Assembly: GCA_031254905.1 (NCBI GenBank)
Contig: JAIRTN010000046.1
Location: 1 to 7,609, forward strand
Direction of reading: 5' to 3'
Source: Coriobacteriales bacterium
Lineage (GTDB): Bacteria; Actinomycetota; Coriobacteriia; Coriobacteriales; UBA8131
Length of the DNA: 7,609 nucleotides
Below, piece after piece: positions 6,408 through 7,609 of the stretch (positions are counted from its first letter, which is position 1; each line of letters starts with the position of its first letter). The notes under the pieces are model-generated. The model had not been told where the DNA came from. It saw only the letters and a list, made by a program, of their open reading frames with translations, and did no database searches. The position numbers and the translations under genes are program-made.

Positions 6408-6497
6408 TCGATTGAAGGGGATTACCGGATACCGTCGGCCTTTGGGGAGGCTGGTACAGCGTACATTCAGAGGATACCTTGGGAAGCAGGGTTTCTA
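6408..6497 (+). other. About 90-nt leader of the acyltransferase gene
   Basis: This is the untranslated stretch between the predicted transcription start near 6407 and the preferred TTG start at 6498. The acyltransferase frame is open through it, back to a TGA at 6375-6377, but holds no ATG, GTG or TTG before 6498. It contains GGATACC twice (6427-6433 and 6472-6478) and a small GTAC-AGC-GTAC hairpin. I recognise no riboswitch. Confidence 0.35.
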
Positions 6498-7609
6498 TTG
6501 TTATGGCCTTCTGAACTTGTCATCTTTCGCGGCGAAACGCCTGCTGAGGCGCGCGCGCTTATGGAAAGAATCGTCGCCCTCTGCGGCGCTGACAACCGCT
6601 TTTCCCTGTGCGACCTCGCCTATAGCTTGGCCCGCTACGACGCGGCTTCGCCCATCCAATACAGCGTCGTTGCTGACACCGTCGCCGGGCTGCTCGCGCG
6701 CATCGACGCGCTGCTCAGCGAGCGAAAGGACAACGACGTCTTTGCGCTTGAGGCGCTGGACGGCAAGGTAGCCTTTCTGTTTCCCGGTCAGGGAAGCCAG
6801 CGCGTGGACATGGCCGCCGACCTCTTTGCCTTGTTCCCACGGATGCGTCGCCTGCTCGATGCTCACCCCGAATACGAGCGGATACTCTTTCCGCCTGCGG
6901 CAGTTACTCCTGAGGAGAAAAAGGCGCAGCGCACCGCCATCACCGACACCCTCAACGCCCAGCCCCTCCTCGGCCTCGTTGATTTGGGGATAGCCGAGTT
7001 GCTGCGCGACTTTGGCGTTGAGGCGGACATGCTCTGCGGCCACAGCTACGGCGAGTTGCCCGCCCTCTGCTTTGCGGGAGCGCTTGCTGCCGATGACCTA
7101 TTGGACTTGAGCCGTCAGCGGGCACAATCCGTCCTCGATGCCGTAGGCGACGACCCCGGCCGTATGGTTGCCGTCAGCACCGACTATGAGACTTTGGCGG
7201 CCCTGCTTGAGGACGAGAGCGAAGTTTGGGCCGTAAACCTCAACGCCCCCCAACAGACCGTGGTGGCAGGCGCGAGCAAGGCCATCGAAGCCTTCTGCGC
7301 CCGGTTGAAGGAGGCCGAAGCTGGCTTTACCGAATTGAACGTAGCCTGTGCCTTCCACAGTCCGCTTCTGGCCAGTGCCGAAGCCTACTTTGCAAAAGCA
7401 CTCGAAAACGTCGATTTCCGTGAGCCTCACCTGCCGCTCTGGTCGAACACGACCGCTCAACCCTATCCTCAAACACCCGCGGCTATCAAAAAGCGCCTTG
7501 CGGAGCATGTCGTAAGCCCCGTGCGTTTTACCGACGAGGTAGAGGCGATGTACGCCGATGGCGCACGCGTCTTCATCGAGGCCGGACCGGGCAGCGTGCT
7601 GACGGGGCT
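6498..7609 (+). CDS. Polyketide/PUFA synthase-type acyltransferase (3' partial, no ketosynthase upstream)
   Basis: The frame stays open to the window end, so 370 residues are visible from the preferred start. The malonyl-CoA:ACP transacylase-like domain is complete in its motifs: FLFPGQGSQ (GQGSQ at 97-101), GHSYGE with nucleophile S183, R208 twenty-five residues later (as S92 and R117 in E. coli FabD, binding the malonyl carboxylate), CAFHSP with H287, SNTTAQPYP, and VEAMYADGARVFIEAGPGSVLTG at the end. AFHS favours malonyl over methylmalonyl units. Wording such as FPPAAVTPEE, NLNAPQQTVVAG and HVVSPVRF is that of PfaA/HglE-like synthases rather than stand-alone FabD. Residues about 3-75 (WPSELVIFRG onward, DLAYSLARYD) correspond to the linker that normally joins a ketosynthase to this domain, but no ketosynthase precedes it. 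The TTG at 6498 has AGGG at 6488-6491; the first ATG (6561) would cut into the linker. Further domains, such as acyl carrier repeats, may follow beyond the window. Confidence 0.82.
   Translation, partial: MLWPSELVIFRGETPAEARALMERIVALCGADNRFSLCDLAYSLARYDAASPIQYSVVADTVAGLLARIDALLSERKDNDVFALEALDGKVAFLFPGQGSQRVDMAADLFALFPRMRRLLDAHPEYERILFPPAAVTPEEKKAQRTAITDTLNAQPLLGLVDLGIAELLRDFGVEADMLCGHSYGELPALCFAGALAADDLLDLSRQRAQSVLDAVGDDPGRMVAVSTDYETLAALLEDESEVWAVNLNAPQQTVVAGASKAIEAFCARLKEAEAGFTELNVACAFHSPLLASAEAYFAKALENVDFREPHLPLWSNTTAQPYPQTPAAIKKRLAEHVVSPVRFTDEVEAMYADGARVFIEAGPGSVLTG

Noticed and set aside
6412..6771. TTG-started + strand frame near the acyltransferase start
   Set aside because: It has no ribosome binding site and mostly shadows the acyltransferase frame, which continues open with full motifs. 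I also considered it as the N-terminus of a frameshifted gene, but the peptide resembles no ketosynthase.
6501..7043. Minus-strand open frame opposite the acyltransferase
   Set aside because: It is antisense to the GQGSQ-containing domain and shows no recognisable features.

Overview
The window is a moderately GC-rich bacterial chromosome segment with every convincing gene on the + strand. Lipoboxes, AGGA/AGGAG ribosome binding sites, hairpins without U-tracts and the gene types present (type II lipoproteins, HD-GYP response regulator, HPt protein) would fit an Actinomycetota genome, perhaps class Coriobacteriia. That placement is an impression from style and was not tested.

Layout. Positions 2-775 hold the 3' part of a low-complexity Pro/Ala-rich protein that ends in an acidic, tyrosine-rich stretch and one membrane segment. 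The gap 776-983 contains six short units spaced 11-12 bp apart, a hairpin and a weak promoter candidate. Next come two adjacent small lipoproteins (984-1400, 1416-1910) that look like diverged copies of each other, closed by a GC-rich hairpin. A YbhN/MprF-type membrane protein (2016-3122) is followed after 9 bp by an M29 metallo-aminopeptidase (3132-4376). Then comes a 24-bp dyad and a promoter candidate, and a signalling pair: an RpfG-like response regulator with an HD-GYP domain (4540-5691) and an HPt phosphotransfer protein (5726-6352). The window ends inside a gene for a polyketide/PUFA-synthase-type acyltransferase (6498-7609, 3' end missing), preceded by the best promoter in the window (extended -10 TGCTATAAT).

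How they fit together. Three probable transcription units are lipoprotein 1-lipoprotein 2, flippase-like protein-aminopeptidase, and HD-GYP regulator-HPt protein. The last pair makes sense as a phosphorelay output that would degrade cyclic di-GMP, but no histidine kinase is present. The acyltransferase matches the part of large PfaA/HglE-like synthases that normally follows a ketosynthase domain, yet no ketosynthase is encoded upstream. No RNA genes, CRISPR arrays, insertion sequences or prophage genes were seen. No clearly novel system is visible. The best leads are the ketosynthase-less acyltransferase, the Tyr-to-Phe change in the aminopeptidase active site, and the phased repeat array.
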